Below, piece after piece: positions 55,601 through 63,364 of a DNA stretch of 64,000 nucleotides. The stretch is from Xenopus tropicalis (lineage: Eukaryota > Chordata > Amphibia > Anura > Pipidae). Position numbers and translations under genes: made by a program. The stretch is taken from NCBI RefSeq assembly GCF_000004195.4, contig NC_030681.2, positions 141,728,006 to 141,792,005 on the forward strand. Direction: 5' to 3'. The notes beneath the pieces were generated by a model. It was not told the DNA's origin. It did no database searches and worked only from the letters and a program-made list of their open reading frames with translations. Positions within the stretch are counted from its first letter, which is position 1. Each line of letters starts with the position of its first letter.

Positions 55601-58600
55601 TGCCGTACAGGGGCACCCAAATAAAAATAGTGCATATGAATTTTCACATAAGACACTCCGGCTCATGCAATTTTTGCACCCGGTATGTGTATTATGTGGC
55701 ATAAGACCCCCTAACAGTACCGAGACCCTAGAAAACCATATATTTTCCGAAAGTACACATTCTGACAAAACAAAAATGGGTAAATACAACTTTCTACTGC
55801 AAACTACCAAACTACAAAGCTATGCTAAACAGAACGGTTTTTATGGCATTTCTGAAAATTGTCACAAAGCTTGCATTTTACCTCATTATGTACCCCCACA
55901 TTTTGTAATGTATCAACATAAAACTTTCTAAATATGAATGCCAGGGGTCTACTGAACAGTTTGATGCCCTATATGCATATATTGGCCAAACTATGTGCCG
56001 TACAGGGGCACCCAAATAAAAATAGTGCATATGAATTTTCACATAAGACAAACTACCAAACTACAAAGCTATGCTAAACAGAACGTTTTTTATGACATTT
56101 CTGAAAATCGTCACAAAGCTTGCATGTTGCCCCATTATGTACCCCACATTTAGTAAGGTACCAACATAAAACACTCTAAGTATGAACGTCAGGTGTCTAC
56201 TGAACAGTTTGATGCCCAATATGCATAGATTTACCAAACTATGTGGGGTACACAGGATGCCAAATTGAAATACAGCAGACAAAATATCCATGTGCAAAGA
56301 CAAGTAATAAAGAACAATGTTAAATGCAATAAAATTGATAAAAATAAAAAAAAAATCACTAAAATCATTTTTTTTTTGCCTAATAATATCTGCGGTCAGA
56401 ATAACAGTTTGAGTATTTTGGCTAGGGCAAATAAGTTTTACAGACAAAGTCAAGCAAACAACAACTATGCATAACTGAAAATGTAATAAAATGGCTAAAA
56501 ATGCAATAAAATACCTAAAATACCAGAAAATGTAGTAGAAACACCAAAATAATACACAAAAGTTATTGCGCAGTGCGGATAGCGAATACGCTATCCGCAA
56601 TGGCAATAAAACATTTTTTTCAGGCAAAAATAAAAACAATGCGATAAAAAAAAAAAAAAATTACAAAATTACATAAGTGTGTAAGTGAGTGTGTACACAT
56701 GGTAAAATGTGTTTTGTGTGCATGTGTGTGAGTGTGCAAGCAAGTGTGAGCGCTGCAAGTGTTCTGAATGTGTGAAACCCACCAACCCCCCCCAAAATGT
56801 ATGTGTTTGTGTGTAAGTGTGAGTATAAGTGTGTATTAGTGTATTATGTGTGTGTATGTGTGTTTTTTTTACACTTACCTGGGACAAGCAGGCACAGAGA
56901 TCCTCTGAAGGTGGGAGGAAGGACCCAGGTGCCGCTGCAGCTTCTTCCTTCGACGCCGATGGTGAGTATTCAGAAGGGGGAGGGAAGGGAGAGCAGGAAA
57001 TGTCAGGCACGCACAGACAGCGTGTCCTGACATTTTCTATGGGGCCCCTGGGCGATCGCGCCCCAGGGGCCACTCGTTCCCCCCCTCTGACTATTGTCTG
57101 GAGGCTGGGGAACGAGCGGGGAGCGAAGGAGTGGCTTGAAAAGCCGCTTCTCCGCTCCCAAACCCGGAAGTGCAGCAGGACGTAGAATCTACGTTCTGTG
57201 GCACTTAGGTACTTTGGTACCCAGGACGTAGATTCTACGTCCTGTGGCACTAAAAAGGTTAATGAAGACGTCAGTGTATATTTTACAAATACACATCCAG
57301 TATAAATGGAAAGCTTACCTTTACCGGTTCAGCCACCTCTGACACTGAGATGATTTTCCTCTTTATTTCCTCATAATTACTCTCTGTCATTGTTAGAAGT
57401 AATTTCAAGCACCCCATGTTCTCATTTGCCAGTTCCACCTCTTTTCTAACAAGTTCTATGATTTCTGTGTTTTCTGCTGCTTCTTTTTCCTGTTAAGAAA
57501 AAGCACGAAAAATCCCAGAAATGTTAACTTTCAGTATGTCATAGAATGTTGTATATTTAGCAACTTGGTCTTCAATATTTATTTTTTTTTTATAGTTTTT
57601 TAATTATTTGCCTTCTTCTTCTGACTCTTTCCAGCTTTCAAATGGGGGTCACTGACCCCAGCTGCCAAAAAACCATTGCTCTGTGAGTCTACTAAATAAT
57701 TTTATCATTATTGGTACTTTGTATTCCTTATCTTTCTATTCAGACCCTTTCCAAAAGCAAACTAACTGAACCGTTATGTCCCATATGCCCCCCCCCTCAA
57801 GTCACTGATTGGTTACTGACTGCTAACAGCTTAGAGAGCTGCAAAGGAGGAAGTAGTGTTCTGGCTATTATGTTAGCCATCTGTTTACTCCAGCCTTTAT
57901 AGATGACATTTTTAGCTAACTAACAATATTCAAAACGTTTTTAATTTTCCACAACCTATTTATTTACATAGTTTCATTTTTACACTGAACTGTTCCTTTA
58001 AAATGTGTGCACGTAGCTGGGAAGGAATTAGAGGGAACACTGACCACAGCCCCTTTAGCAGGGAAGATCTGTGCTGTGTCACAATATACTGTATATATAT
58101 AGAATATAAATGTCACACTATCCTGTATATATAGAATATAAATGTCACACTATCCTGTATATATAGAATATAAATGTCACACTATCCTGTATATATAGAA
58201 TATAAATGTCACACTATCCTGTATATATAGAATATAAATGGCACACTATACTGTATATATAGAATATAAATGTCACACTATCCTGTATATATAGAATATA
58301 AATGTCACACTATCCTGTATATATAGAATATAAATGTCACACTATCCTGTATATATAGAATATAAATGTCACACTATCCTGTATATATAGAATATAAATG
58401 TCACACTATCCTGTATATATAGAATATAAATGTCACACTATCCTGTAATATAAATGGCACACTATCCTGTATATATAGAATATAAATGTCACACTATCCT
58501 GTATATATAGAATATAAATGTCACACTATCCTGTATATATAGAATATAAATGTCACACTATACTGTATATATAGAATATAAATGTCACACTATCCTGTAT

Positions 58601-60205
58601 ATATAGAATATAAATGTCCCACTATCCTGTATATACAGAATATAAATGTCACACTATACTAGTTAGCACTAAGGCCTGCATTTCTTTGTACTTTGCCAAT
58701 CAATGGATTAGTGTAATGTGGTTAATCCTGCAATGTGGTAAAACTGCATAGACATCCAAATCTACATTTTATTCAGCTGGTGTATGTGATTATCAGAATT
58801 CCAATATTAGCTAGATATTAAATTGTTACTGTCTTAAATACTTCAGTGTTCTGATATTCAGATGTTGTAATCTGTGAAGTCTGCACGGGCGCATCTGTCC
58901 TGGTCCTCGTGCCACTTGCATCATGTGTGTTTGCAGAATTCGTGTGATGAATTTGGCATGTATGCACAATAAAGTTTGAATAGACGCTAAGGCCCTCACT
59001 TCCTTGAAAAGTCATCATTGCCTACCAGGGTAACTCTGAGCCTTTACCTTTGTATTCTAAACCTGTTACCAAACACAGCCTGAATCCTGTTCCGACCATA
59101 ACAGGACTTTTGCCACTCCTCCACGTGGCCAATCCTGTTTCACTTTCAGGTACTGTAACCACTGTGAGGGGTACAGTAGAGTCTGTTCTTCATCTTGGCT
59201 CCAGTAAACTGTATATAAATATGACAGATGTACAATCAGCAGGCAAACGCCAATTTACATTTTTTTATGTTTGTAGGGGAGCTGTGTACACTTGTCTCTC
59301 CTCTGTGCAAGGAGGAGGAGCCCCCACCCTCTGTGTGAGCTGACAGGAAGGAAGTGAGAGAAGGAGGGGCTGCTGGGAACAAGGAAGCAGAGAGACAAGC
59401 AAGGTGCTGGTAGCTCACACAGAGTTCTGTATAAGAAAGTAATTGGGAACCCCCCAGTGGCAGAAAGTGTGCTCTTTTAGGGTGCGGAAGGAAAGGGGGT
59501 TGGGCTCTGAAGAACAAAGCGTGCTCTTCTCAGGGCACGGAAAGCCAAAGGGAGTTCTTCTCAAGACTCTGAAGTACTCGCCACATAAGTGGGGGATTCC
59601 CCTCAGCAGTTCAGAAAGTATCAGCTATATTATATGAGTGAAGTTGCCCCTGGCTGGCAGGCTGTATCTATCTCTGCAAATTTAAAGGTATAGCATCCTA
59701 CCAATAAACCCATCAACCTTTCCTGTGTGTGTTGTGGATCAGAGAAGTTTCCCAAGAAGGGGTACCGCAGTCCAACCTGTCCTGACCCTGGGTGGAGGCA
59801 CGCCATTTATCAGTGTACCTGCTCTTCCAGATAGCGGAGGCACAGGGCTCCTGTAGCGCCACACGCAACTGAATGCATGCTAGATCTCATGCAGTAGCAA
59901 AAAAGGGCTACACGTTTTTATGGAAGACTATAAGAAAAAGGTCCCCAACCCAAACTCTCACTTGTGCTATAGAACATTCTCCTCTAGAAGATAAGCAAAG
60001 CTCTGTTTTACATTAATAGTGCACAGCTGAAGTCCTGAACATCTGAAATGAAATATTACTTCCAATGACTAAAATGAAGCCACTGCTAGCACTTGTACCC
60101 AATTCAGAAAAGACCTGGTCTTACCAGAGTAGCAATGTCTGTAGAAGCCTGCTCTTCCACATTCTCCAGTTCTGCTATTTGTTCAGACAATGTTCGAAGC
60201 TCTGT
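43569..60205 (-). CDS. smc6 copy B: tandem smc6 paralogue, exons 19-27 with stop codon
   Basis: Nine exons matching smc6 exons 19-27. The eight shared with copy A have the same lengths (81, 171, 138, 146, 126, 106, 153, 98 nt) and phases; the ninth is the terminal exon. All frames are open and splice sites are intact. The signature LSGGE and Walker B CLDEFD survive. By my count of predicted residues, divergence from A is uneven: 7/27 (exon 19), 13/57 (20), 2/46 (21), 2/48 (22), 13/41 (23), 6/36 (24), 3/51 (25), 5/32 (26). Several changes hit positions usually conserved in SMC6, such as MADSQRF to VAALQRF in exon 26. No exon 18 is visible between 60,206 and 64,000. Either its intron 18 is inflated by repeats and the rest lies to the right, or the copy is 5'-truncated. 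It lies upstream of copy A on the same strand. Functional gene, neofunctionalised paralogue and young pseudogene all remain possible. Confidence 0.9.
44251..44598. mobile_element. Complete TTAA-flanked MITE (GGCCATACACG family)
   Basis: TTAA at 44251-44254 and 44595-44598, left end TTAAAGCTGGCCATACACG. Internal inverted pair around TTCAGGGCTGAATCGGC and CTATTCAGCCCTGAA. In intron 26 of copy B. Related pieces at 1-112 and 2636-2872. Confidence 0.85.
44595..45017. mobile_element. TTAA-flanked foldback element abutting the previous one
   Basis: Ends TTAAAGGGACAGTAACACC and GGTGTTACTGTCCCTTTAA; arms extend through AAAAAATTAAAGTGT, GCCACGGGGGCAGCCAT and AGGCACAGGTTAC. It shares the TTAA at 44595-44598 with its neighbour. 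Confidence 0.85.
45154..45251 (-). CDS. smc6 copy B exon 26
   Basis: Encodes [20 protein letters not shown] then [12 protein letters not shown], phase 2 end before GTAAGT. MADSQRF of copy A is replaced by VAALQRF, at a well conserved place in the head. Confidence 0.92.
46348..46500 (-). CDS. smc6 copy B exon 25 (ABC signature, Walker B)
   Basis: Encodes [20 protein letters not shown], then [20 protein letters not shown] and [11 protein letters not shown]. ATPase motifs are intact; three changes from copy A. Confidence 0.94.
47104..47209 (-). CDS. smc6 copy B exon 24
   Basis: Encodes [20 protein letters not shown] then [21 protein letters not shown] of copy A is YFIWLL here, an unusual change at the start of the C-terminal head. 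Confidence 0.92.
47403..47645. mobile_element. SINE-like insertion with 13-bp target duplication in copy B
   Basis: CTCCTGAGCTCAT at 47390-47402 and again at 47646-47658. The single-copy site is visible in copy A near 7,731. The insert has ACGCGTTTCGTGGCG and CACTTCCTCAGAAGC motifs. It must postdate the duplication, or copy A kept the empty site. Confidence 0.8.
48380..48700. mobile_element. GC-rich repeat with GCGCATGCGC words
   Basis: Three copies of a GCGCATGCGC/CGCACGCATGCGCA motif, then GCGGCATGCCGCCCC and GGCCTTTGTGGCCTCGCCAC. Locally CpG-dense within intron 23 of copy B. Probably a transposon remnant. Confidence 0.5.
49427..50209. mobile_element. MITE with internally amplified 113-bp tandem repeat
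   Basis: Terminal inverted repeats TACAGGTATAGGATCTGTTA and the inverse of GGGATCCCATACCTGTA. Inside, TCTTAGTTGGGATC recurs at 49591, 49704, 49817, 49930 and 50042, a 113-bp period with about 4.5 units. Ends 65 bp from exon 23 of copy B. Confidence 0.92.
50274..50399 (-). CDS. smc6 copy B exon 23
   Basis: Encodes [20 protein letters not shown] then [20 protein letters not shown]. 126 nt. The most diverged of the shared exons, but in frame and with sound splice sites. Confidence 0.92.
51797..52103. mobile_element. hAT-type non-autonomous element with 8-bp target duplication
   Basis: Starts CAGTGATCCCCAACCAG and ends TGGGGGTCCCTG, flanked by ATCTAAAG at 51789-51796 and 52104-52111. The CAGNG termini and 8-bp duplication are typical of hAT transposons. 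In intron 22 of copy B. Confidence 0.92.
52676..52821 (-). CDS. smc6 copy B exon 22
   Basis: Encodes [20 protein letters not shown]...NREEII. 146 nt with the same borders as copy A; two residue changes (V to I, T to N). Confidence 0.93.
53536..53673 (-). CDS. smc6 copy B exon 21
   Basis: Encodes [20 protein letters not shown], then [13 protein letters not shown]...ELE. Two nucleotide differences from copy A across the exon, both changing the residue. Confidence 0.93.
53920..57262. mobile_element. 3.3-kb TTAA-flanked element in intron 20 of copy B
   Basis: Left end TTAACCCTTTAAGTGGCAGC, right end inverse TTAACCTTTTTAGTGCCAC. The interior holds several diverged units containing CTGAACAGTTTGATGCCC (54,650 to 56,200), an AT-rich tract, GT-rich stretch (56,680-56,860), a GC-rich block, and a GGACGTAGATTCTACGTCC hairpin near the right end. 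No transposase frame recognised. Copy A lacks it: its intron 20 is only 1.25 kb. Confidence 0.75.
57319..57489 (-). CDS. smc6 copy B exon 20
   Basis: Encodes [20 protein letters not shown]... to ...EVAEPVK. 171 nt as in copy A. The 5' half of the exon is much more diverged than the 3' half. Confidence 0.92.
57640..58000. repeat. Dispersed repeat ending TACACTGAACTGTTCCTTTAA
   Basis: The end matches, inverted, TTAAAGGAACAGTTCAGTGTA at 5031. It contains GGGGGTCACTGACCCC and CTGATTGGTTACTGACTGC. In intron 19 of copy B. Confidence 0.55.
58082..58660. repeat. Minisatellite, 32-bp unit, about 18 copies
   Basis: Unit CACACTATCCTGTATATATA plus GAATATAAATGT repeats every 32 bp (58114, 58146 and on) with few variants and one shortened unit near 58,446. 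In intron 19 of copy B. Confidence 0.95.
60125..60205 (-). CDS. smc6 copy B exon 19
   Basis: Encodes [20 protein letters not shown] then STDIATL. 81 nt, acceptor TTTTCCTAG, donor GTAAGA. Seven of 27 residues differ from copy A. Confidence 0.92.
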
Positions 60206-60484
60206 CTAGGAAAAAATATAACCAGAGAAGGTCATCACATTAAAGAATTCACAATGAATTTATAAAGTTTCCCAAATGCCTAATGTACATTGGTGGTTAT
60301 TTCAATACAAATAAACCTCATTCCTAACCTGCTAATAGATTCTAGGGGGCTATAAGAATTTGTGCTGGAAAATGCAAGAAATTACTACACCAGCTGGACA
60401 AAGAATTACATCCCCAATCATCTCATCCAAGGTAATTTCCATGCTATCAGTAATATCTGATATGCATGAAGGGGGAAACACACA

Positions 60485-60684
60485 AAATCAGTCTGCATTA
60501 ATACAGAACAGATGAATACATTAGCAGTTCCTATTACAGTGGGGATCTACAGGCAGCGGCTGCCCAGCTGTACTTTTATGCCATGTCCCTTAGGCAGTCA
60601 GGAGGATGCTGGGACTGTATTACAGCAGCAGCTGGATAACTGCAATGTGTAAGTCCCTGTTCCCAGCTATTAATTCCATGTTCA
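60485..60684. other. 200-bp intron 18 block identical in both smc6 copies (copy B instance)
   Basis: Exact match to 17207-17406. Homology to copy A continues on its right side at clearly lower identity (CACTAGTGCAGACTAGAAAAG versus CACTAGTGTAGAGTAGAAAAG). Hairpin candidate at 60610-60656. Confidence 0.85.
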
Positions 60685-60831
60685 AGCAGCTCTGTTAGTC
60701 ATATTACAAGAGACAAAACACCCAGCACTAGTGCAGACTAGAAAAGGAACATACAGGCATATTACAAATATTTTGAAAAAATAAAGCAAACTACTACTCC
60801 TGATCTTTTTAATGAGTTTTATTTACTGTCT

Positions 60832-60961
60832 TTATTTACTGTCTTCACTAAGAATGTCATACAGCAGGCTGGGAAACTGCAGGTAGGAGGTAAGAGCTCT
60901 TCTCATATCATCCATCCATGCAGACCGCAGTGCATCCATAAAGGCACAGACTGCTGGATCT
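60832..60961 (-). CDS. Exon-like ORF with stop overlapping AATAAA, unrecognised
   Basis: Minus-strand frame ending YLQFPSLLYDILSEDSK and TAA at 60832-60834. AATAAA overlaps the stop (60831-60836) and a second lies at 60818-60823. A possible acceptor GTACAG precedes, though its pyrimidine tract is poor (TA repeat). A degraded relative is at 17575-17696. It could be a terminal exon of another gene, an alternative 3' end, or a retroposed fragment; I do not recognise the protein. Confidence 0.35.
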
Positions 60962-60971
60962 CTGTACTTAT

Positions 60972-60973
<2 letters not shown>

Positions 60974-61021
<48 letters not shown>
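60974..61021. repeat. (TA)n microsatellite
   Basis: About 48 bases of alternating TA bordering the foldback elements. Confidence 0.95.
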
Positions 61022-61025
<4 letters not shown>

Positions 61026-61096
61026 AAGACCAAAAGGAGCACACCCTATAGAAATTCAAACGCCCAGGGTACTGGCATAAATATTATTATAATACA

Positions 61097-61247
61097 GACA
61101 GTGAGCCGCACACACAGGGACTTTGCAAAAAAATCACACTTTTAATGAGAAAAAACAAGTCCAACGTTTCGAGCACAAACTGTGCTCTTCCTCAGGGACA
61201 TTAAAAGTGTGATTTTTTTGCAAAGTCCCTGTGTGTGCGGCTCACTG

Positions 61248-61249
<2 letters not shown>
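61097..61249. repeat. Perfect inverted repeat, 51-bp arms, 51-base spacer
   Basis: 61097-61147 and 61199-61249 are exact reverse complements. The spacer carries CCAACGTTTCGAGCAC and CTCTTCCTCAGGG, motifs also seen in the neighbouring element and loosely in 47403-47645. Confidence 0.93.

Positions 61250-61279
<30 letters not shown>
61249..61279. repeat. (TA)n microsatellite
   Basis: About 30 bases of alternating TA between two foldback elements. Confidence 0.9.
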
Positions 61280-61342
61280 AGAAATAAAAGGAGCACTCCC
61301 TACAAACAATCAACTGCCCCAGGTGCTGGCCAGGAGTTTATG

Positions 61343-61566
61343 TAAATGAAGAACAGAGTGCCACACACACAAGGACTTTAAAAAAAGAACAAAAAATCTT
61401 TATTAGTCCAACGTTTCGAACACTAAATGTGTTCTTCTTCAGGGTCAACCTGAACCTGGTTTGTCCCTGAAGAAGAACACATTTAGAGTTCGAAACGTTG
61501 GATTAATAAAGATTTTTTGTTCTTTTTTAAAGTCCCTGTGTGTGCTGCACTCTGTTCTTCATTTAA
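61343..61566. repeat. Imperfect foldback element, arms of about 100 bp
   Basis: Arms AAATGAAGAACAGAGTG... and ...CACTCTGTTCTTCATTT, continuing through AAGGACTTTAAAAAAAG, CCAACGTTTCGAACAC and GTGTTCTTCTTCAGGG. Same family as 61097-61249. Confidence 0.88.
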
Positions 61567-61779
61567 ATATATATATATATACAATCCATAGGTTTTCAGC
61601 ACACCAACAGACCAAATGACCTGAGTGCTACCAGATTATGCAAGGTTATCCAAAAAATCAGGAAAAAACAGGTGCAATCCAGGAACCCTTAAAAATAAAA
61701 ATCAAGATTCTTTATTTAAGTCATTTTAAAAATGTATCAGGCCAACTAGAAAGGGAAGTTTGAGAACAAACTTCATGTT

Positions 61780-62285
61780 GGGTTGAAAAACTGTGAAGTC
61801 ACTGAATGAAATCTGATCTGTTGTTGGCTCTGCCCACTTTTTCTAACCTTGGACCCACACTTATATAGTAAAAACCACTGTGCAAAGTTTGGGGACCCTG
61901 GTTTTAATAGTGTCTGAATGGCAGCAGATTAAATTTCCCCACTGAAAGTCAATGAAAGTGACATTTGATTGGTGGTTGGTGGCTCCGCCCCCTTTTTCTA
62001 ACCTGGAACTGCAGTTACCCAGTGACTAACTCTGCAAAGTTTAGGGACCCTAGGATTAATAGTTAAGGAGCGGCGGCAGCAGTTTAAATTTAAACCAATA
62101 AAAGTCAAAAATTGTGATTGGTGGCCCGCCCACTTTTTCTAACCTTGAGTCAAAGTCACTCAGTGACAAACAGTGGGCACCCTGGCATAGTGTTAGAATG
62201 ACAGCATTTTAAATTTAAACCAATAAAAATCAATGGATGAAATCTGATTGGCTGTTAGTGGCTCCGCCCACTTTTTTCTAACTTT
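61780..62285. repeat. Tandem array, three to four diverged units of about 110-150 bp
   Basis: GTGGCTCCGCCCACTTTTTCTAAC recurs with variants near 61,832, 61,980, 62,125 and 62,260, alternating with AAAGTTTRGGGACCCT and TTTAAATTTAAACCAATAAA. Confidence 0.8.
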
Positions 62286-62456
62286 GAAAAAATACCCAGA
62301 AAATACCCCAAAAAAATAACCACTGGCAAATAACTCTGGAAAGTACCCCCAATTGCCCCCACAGACAGTACCCCCATACACAGTGCCCCAATACACAGTA
62401 CCCACAATTGCCCCCATACACGATCCTTCTTCAGTGGCTCCTGCTCCTTATGCAAT

Positions 62457-62545
62457 GGCGACAGGCCCTTTTATAAAGTTGCGCCCCGTGCGTACATGTG
62501 ATGTCAGTACGCACAGGACGCAACCTTATAAAAGGGCCTGTCGCC
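62457..62545. repeat. GC-rich foldback
   Basis: Arms GGCGACAGGCCCTTTTATAA and TTATAAAAGGGCCTGTCGCC, with an inner pair GTGCGTAC/GTACGCAC. Confidence 0.88.
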
Positions 62546-62619
62546 GCCATATAAGAAGCCGCGCAAGGAGCGGGAGCGCCTGGCTTTAGCCAGCGCATCC
62601 CGCTATCGCGGATAGTTCC

Positions 62620-62850
62620 ATGGATGTCAAAGACCCCCAGAAAAGCACATATTTTTGGGAAGGACAGATTCTGATGAATCTAAAATAGCTAAAGATGTCT
62701 TTCTGCACCAAACAACAAAGCTTTCCTAAACTTAGCAGTATTTATGCCATTTCTAAAAATTGCCTAAAAATGTTACAATTTTCCGCATTTAACTCACACG
62801 TGATGGGGTGACATGATGCCCAATATGCACAGATGTACCAAACAGGTGGC
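62620..62850. repeat. Diverged unit of the repeats inside the 3.3-kb element
   Basis: Shares order and words (GACCCCCAGAAAAGCACATA, TTGGGAAGGACAGATTCTGA, TGATGCCCAATATGCACAG) with units at 54,800-56,240. Confidence 0.65.
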
Positions 62851-63179
62851 ATCCATGGACCCCGAATGATAATAGCGCACAATTGTACTGACAGCACACT
62901 TCCACTAACTGTCACAGGCACAAGCAACCATAATGGGCAATTTCATAGCCTGGTATCATAAATCATTAGCTGCCCTTTAAAATTGCAAAAAGACGATTGG
63001 TGGGGAAATGTGAATGCAGCCACTGAAAAAGTCAAAACAGCACCCGAGCACTTCTTTGACAGACACGCTTCGATGTACTGGGACTGGGGGTCAAGGGAGA
63101 GTCCAAAAACTAAGGAAGGGGCAAGAATCCCCCCCACTGAGAAAACGAATGAATGGAAATCTTACAACTCCGAATGCTT

Positions 63180-63268
63180 GTTTACTCCTGATCTACAATT
63201 TTCTTTACTGTATGTACCTTGCAAAATGTTCAATAAAAACAACACATTGAGCAAAAAAAAAAAAAAAA
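63180..63268 (+). mobile_element. LINE-like 3' end with poly-A tail
   Basis: CTTTACTGTATGTACCTTGC, GCAAAATGTTCAATAAAAAC and then a 15-16 base A run, as in LINE-1-like or processed retroposed 3' ends. The coding part is not preserved. Confidence 0.55.
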
Positions 63269-63269
63269 T

Positions 63270-63363
63270 GAGGAAGGATTCCTAAGGGAGTCGAACCCTG
63301 GTTATCCCACCCAGCCCGCCAGCTCCAGGGCCGACTCCCTAACCACTAGGCTGTCCTTCCTCC
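63270..63363 (-). repeat. tRNA-like unit, probably SINE head or tRNA pseudogene
   Basis: Minus strand: A-box TAGTGGTTAGGGAG, T-arm AGGGTTCGACTCCCT with B-box GGTTCGACTCC, weak acceptor pairing AAGGA/TCCTT, and a T run just after it. The anticodon arm is irregular, so a working tRNA is unlikely. Confidence 0.5.
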
Positions 63364-63364
63364 T

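Noticed and set aside
56061..56639. 192-codon minus-strand hydrophobic ORF
   Set aside because: AT-rich reading of the diverged internal repeats of the 3.3-kb element; Phe/Leu/Ile richness follows base composition.
56669..57250. 193-codon minus-strand ORF and 118-codon plus-strand ORF
   Set aside because: They cover GT/CA-rich and GC-rich parts of the TTAA-flanked element, with low-complexity His/Thr runs and no family resemblance.
58082..58660. CRISPR-like regular array
   Set aside because: Head-to-tail 32-bp units without spacers; a minisatellite.
63270..63363. Functional tRNA gene
   Set aside because: A and B boxes and T arm are good, but the anticodon and acceptor arms are irregular and it adjoins a retroposed poly-A end; a SINE or pseudogene is more likely.
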